Of a DNA stretch of 7,645 bases, positions 4,983-7,645 are shown piece after piece (the first letter of the stretch is position 1; every line of letters begins with the position of its first letter). The notes under the pieces were generated by a model that was not told the origin of the DNA, searched no databases, and worked only from the letters and a program-made list of their open reading frames with translations. The translations under genes and the position numbers were made by a program. The stretch is taken from NCBI GenBank assembly GCA_944388635.1, contig CALXJN010000098.1:1-7645 (forward strand), given 5' to 3'. Source of the stretch: an uncultured Clostridia bacterium. Lineage in GTDB: Bacteria; Bacillota; Clostridia; TANB77; CAG-508.

Positions 4983-7601
4983 ATGAAAAAACCACAGGAA
5001 ACATTAAAAATTGAAATAGATGATGAAAAGATAAAAAAGGTAGTATTATATTTACTAGCTTTTTTATTGCCACTTTTTTTATTAATTGGAATATTTATAT
5101 ATATGAAAGTGTATCCATTTGGAGAAAACACATATCTCCCAGCGGATGCATTTAGCCAATATGTGAACTTTTTACAATATTTTAAGAATATTTTTACAGA
5201 AGGGGAAAGCATCATATATTCCTTAAGTAAATCAATAGGAGGAGAAATGTATGGACTTTTTGCATATTACATAATTAGTCCGTATAATTTTCTAACATTA
5301 TTTTTTCAAAAGGGAAATATGACATTTGTATTTGATATAATTTTAATATTAAAGCTAGCAAGCTGTAGCTTGACTTTCATGTATTACTTAAATAGACGAA
5401 GAAAAGCAAGGTTCTCAAATTTAATTTTTTCAATAATGTATGCTCTTTCAGGATATGTTATAGCTTATGGATTTAATATCATGTGGCTAGATGCGGTAAT
5501 TTTATTACCACTTGTAGTATCTGGAATTGATGATTTAATTAAAAAGAAAAAATGTATTTTATATATTGTAGCACTTACATTAACTTTAATTACAAATTAT
5601 TATATTGGTTTTATGGTATGCATTTTTTCTCTATTGTATTATATATATAAAACTTTAATAGGAAATTTAAAAAATAAAAAATTAATACTTAAAAAAACAG
5701 GAATATTTATTATAGCATCAATATGCGCGGCATTAATTACAGCAATTATATTAGTGCCAGTATTTATAGGACTTCAAAGTGGACGAGCGGATTTTTCTTT
5801 TTCAAGTATGAATTTTGATAAAAACTTCGAGCTAGAAAAATTAATAAGCAAATTTTTTACAAATTCATTTAATTTTGAAGAAATACAAAATAATAGTATG
5901 CCACCAATATTTTGCGGAATACTTGCAAATATATTAGTACTTGCATATTTTATTAATGGAAAAATAAAAATAAAAGAAAAAATTTTTTCATTATTATTTA
6001 TTGCAATATTTATTATAAGTTTTTATATAGAAGGTGCAAATATATTATGGAGCATGGGAAACATCCCAGCATGGTATATATATAGATACGCTTTTTGCTT
6101 TACATTTATATATATAATTCTTGCTAAAAAAAGTTTTGTAAATGCACAAAAGGGAATGAAAATATGGAAATGGTTTATCATAGCTATAATTTTTATAGGT
6201 TTAGCAGTATTTGCACTTAATTTAGAAACTGGCTTCGAGAATGAAAATGCTATAAAACTAGATATATTATTAGGAATATTATTTATTATATTACTTGCTT
6301 TAACAAAAATAAAATTTAAAGACAATGGGAAAAAGATAAAATTATTTTTGAGTAAATATTATACAAAAACTATAATAATTATAATTTTTCTATTGACCAC
6401 AGCAAATTTAGTATATAATGCAACATATTCTTTAGATACCATAAGAAAAGAAAACGAATCTGTAGATCAAAATGCATATGCAGTTTTAAATAATGTATAT
6501 GCAAGAATAAATAATAATTTAAAAGAGTATGATAAAGGTTTATATAGGATAGATAGCAAAGGAAAAATTACAGAAAACGATGCATTAAACTTTGGATATA
6601 ATGGAATTACATATTTTGGTTCAACATATTCAGAAAAATCACATTTATTTTTAGAAAAACTTGGATATACAAAATATCATGTTAATATTAAATGTGATGG
6701 AGATAATACAAAAACAGCAGATATGTTGCTTGGAATAAAATATGTTATAGTGCCTCCAGGTAGAAAAACTTATAAAAATTACAAAACAGCATATGAAGAA
6801 ATATATATAGAAAACAATGTAAAAATATATGAAAATCCATATACTTTATCTTTAGGTTATGCTGTAAATAAAGAAATTTTTAATGTAAATATGGATAATA
6901 AAAATACATTTGAGCTTCAAAATGAAATTTTAAAAAGTGCAACTGGAATTGATGAAGATGTATATATAAAACACGTTGGAGAAATAGAAAATACGAATCA
7001 AAAACTAGAAGAAGGCGGCAAGGTTGTATATGAATTTAAAGTTCAAAATACTGGAAATATATATCTATATTTATTAGCTAATGCACAAAACGGCTTTAAA
7101 GTTAATATAAACGGAGAAGAGATATGGATTTATGCAACATTTCTTAATAATGGAATGATTAGTATAGGTCCTAGAGAAATAGGAGAAACTATAAAAGTTG
7201 AGATAGTACCTACAAAAAAAATGCAAATAAACGAAATATATTTATATTATGAAAATGAAGAAATACTACAAAAACACTATGAAGTTTTAAATCAAACACA
7301 AGTTGATTTAGAAAGAATAAACAATGAAAAATATATAGGTAAAATTAATTGTGATAGTGATAAAACTATATTATTTACAATTCCAAATGATAAAGGTTGG
7401 AAAATAAAAGTCGACGGAAAAGAAGCTCAAATAAAAGAAACTTTAGGTGCACTTATGTTAGTAGAAGTAGAAAAGGGAGAGCATGAAATAACTTTAGAAT
7501 ATACACTACCAGGACTAAAATTAGGAATAATATTAACTAGCTTAGGGGTAATAATTTTTGCATGTATTATTGTAATGTCAAAAAAGAATAAAAATAATTG
7601 A
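4983..7601 (+). CDS. YfhO-family polytopic membrane protein, probable GT-C-type glycosyltransferase
   Basis: Large membrane protein of 872 aa resembling the YfhO family. A short charged N-terminus precedes a first helix at about 18-42. The outer loop that follows carries PADAFSQY (Asp55, Gln59, Tyr60), the kind of acidic first-loop motif typical of GT-C enzymes. Many hydrophobic segments follow to about residue 476. A mostly soluble, probably extracytoplasmic region spans about 480-840, and a final helix lies near 844-866 before a lysine/asparagine tail. B. subtilis YfhO is linked to lipoteichoic acid glycosylation together with a CsbB-type enzyme, so a role in modifying a surface polymer is an inference from family knowledge. 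ATG 4983 follows AAGGGA with a 7-nt gap and lies 4 nt after the murG stop, so it is co-transcribed with and probably translationally coupled to murG. The frame is intact, without CGG codons, and contains the window's only two CGA arginine codons (5397, 5784). Confidence 0.82.
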   Translation: MKKPQETLKIEIDDEKIKKVVLYLLAFLLPLFLLIGIFIYMKVYPFGENTYLPADAFSQYVNFLQYFKNIFTEGESIIYSLSKSIGGEMYGLFAYYIISPYNFLTLFFQKGNMTFVFDIILILKLASCSLTFMYYLNRRRKARFSNLIFSIMYALSGYVIAYGFNIMWLDAVILLPLVVSGIDDLIKKKKCILYIVALTLTLITNYYIGFMVCIFSLLYYIYKTLIGNLKNKKLILKKTGIFIIASICAALITAIILVPVFIGLQSGRADFSFSSMNFDKNFELEKLISKFFTNSFNFEEIQNNSMPPIFCGILANILVLAYFINGKIKIKEKIFSLLFIAIFIISFYIEGANILWSMGNIPAWYIYRYAFCFTFIYIILAKKSFVNAQKGMKIWKWFIIAIIFIGLAVFALNLETGFENENAIKLDILLGILFIILLALTKIKFKDNGKKIKLFLSKYYTKTIIIIIFLLTTANLVYNATYSLDTIRKENESVDQNAYAVLNNVYARINNNLKEYDKGLYRIDSKGKITENDALNFGYNGITYFGSTYSEKSHLFLEKLGYTKYHVNIKCDGDNTKTADMLLGIKYVIVPPGRKTYKNYKTAYEEIYIENNVKIYENPYTLSLGYAVNKEIFNVNMDNKNTFELQNEILKSATGIDEDVYIKHVGEIENTNQKLEEGGKVVYEFKVQNTGNIYLYLLANAQNGFKVNINGEEIWIYATFLNNGMISIGPREIGETIKVEIVPTKKMQINEIYLYYENEEILQKHYEVLNQTQVDLERINNEKYIGKINCDSDKTILFTIPNDKGWKIKVDGKEAQIKETLGALMLVEVEKGEHEITLEYTLPGLKLGIILTSLGVIIFACIIVMSKKNKNN

Positions 7602-7619
7602 AAAAAGTAAAAATAAGTT

Positions 7620-7645
7620 TTAATCTAGCTTAAAATATAGATTAA
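7620..7645 (+). terminator. inverted repeat after yfhO, possible terminator cut by the window end
   Basis: TTAATCTA at 7620-7627 and TAGATTAA at 7638-7645 are perfect 8-bp inverted arms around a 10-nt loop, 18 nt past the yfhO stop. The stem is AT-rich, and any T tract would lie beyond the window, so a terminator is only a reasonable guess. Confidence 0.3.

Noticed and set aside
321..6325. Minus-strand reading frames of 60-159 codons
   Set aside because: All lie opposite well-supported plus-strand genes, show low-complexity antisense composition, and have no recognisable motifs.
3832..7601. TGA read as tryptophan (Mycoplasma-like code)
   Set aside because: TGA occurs in frame only at the natural ends of ftsW and yfhO, and tryptophan is encoded by TGG throughout. 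Both ends are followed closely by another stop, so the window alone is consistent with, but does not strictly prove, TGA as stop.
1..7645. CRISPR arrays, insertion sequences, tRNA or rRNA genes, riboswitches
   Set aside because: I saw no regularly spaced repeats, transposase motifs or cloverleaf-like segments. Non-coding space is limited to the 222-nt leader, short intergenic gaps and a 44-nt tail.

Overview
The window is a very AT-rich (roughly 70% A+T by eye), single-strand gene cluster from a low-GC Gram-positive bacterium, most like an uncultured member of the Clostridia/Firmicutes. The reasons are AGA/AGG-dominated arginine usage, strong AGGAGG-type ribosome binding sites, a MurE of the meso-diaminopimelate type (DNPR motif), and Clostridia-like MraY and SEDS proteins. 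I cannot assign a genus from this window alone.

Layout, all on the plus strand: an AT-rich leader with a candidate promoter (1-222); murE (223-1695); mraY (1699-2650); ftsW/spoVE (2681-3834); murG (3859-4978); a large YfhO-family membrane protein (4983-7601); and a short 3' tail with an inverted repeat cut by the window end. The gaps of 3, 30, 24 and 4 nt suggest one transcript. Together the genes add meso-DAP to the UDP-MurNAc-dipeptide (MurE), make lipid I (MraY), make lipid II (MurG) and polymerise it at the septum (FtsW). YfhO probably acts in glycosylation of a surface polymer. murF and murD, usual in this cluster, are absent here.

The remarkable feature is that three of the five genes (mraY, ftsW, murG) are not open in one frame. 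They need four +1 frame changes (ftsW needs two). All four have the same form: an in-frame CGG codon followed by A, where skipping the C gives GGA (Gly) and restores the family sequence. My scan found no other in-frame CGG codon in the window, so CGG is never used for arginine here. The tetranucleotide CGGA occurs another 15 times in other codon phases (13 as NNC-GGA, 2 as NCG-GAN) with no frame change. The proteins assembled this way have normal lengths (316, 383 and 372 aa) and intact catalytic motifs. This fits obligatory +1 frameshifting, or four-base decoding of CGGA as glycine, in a lineage that may lack a tRNA able to read CGG as arginine. A systematic sequencing artefact is the main alternative. 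If real, this would be an unusual genetic-code or recoding system.
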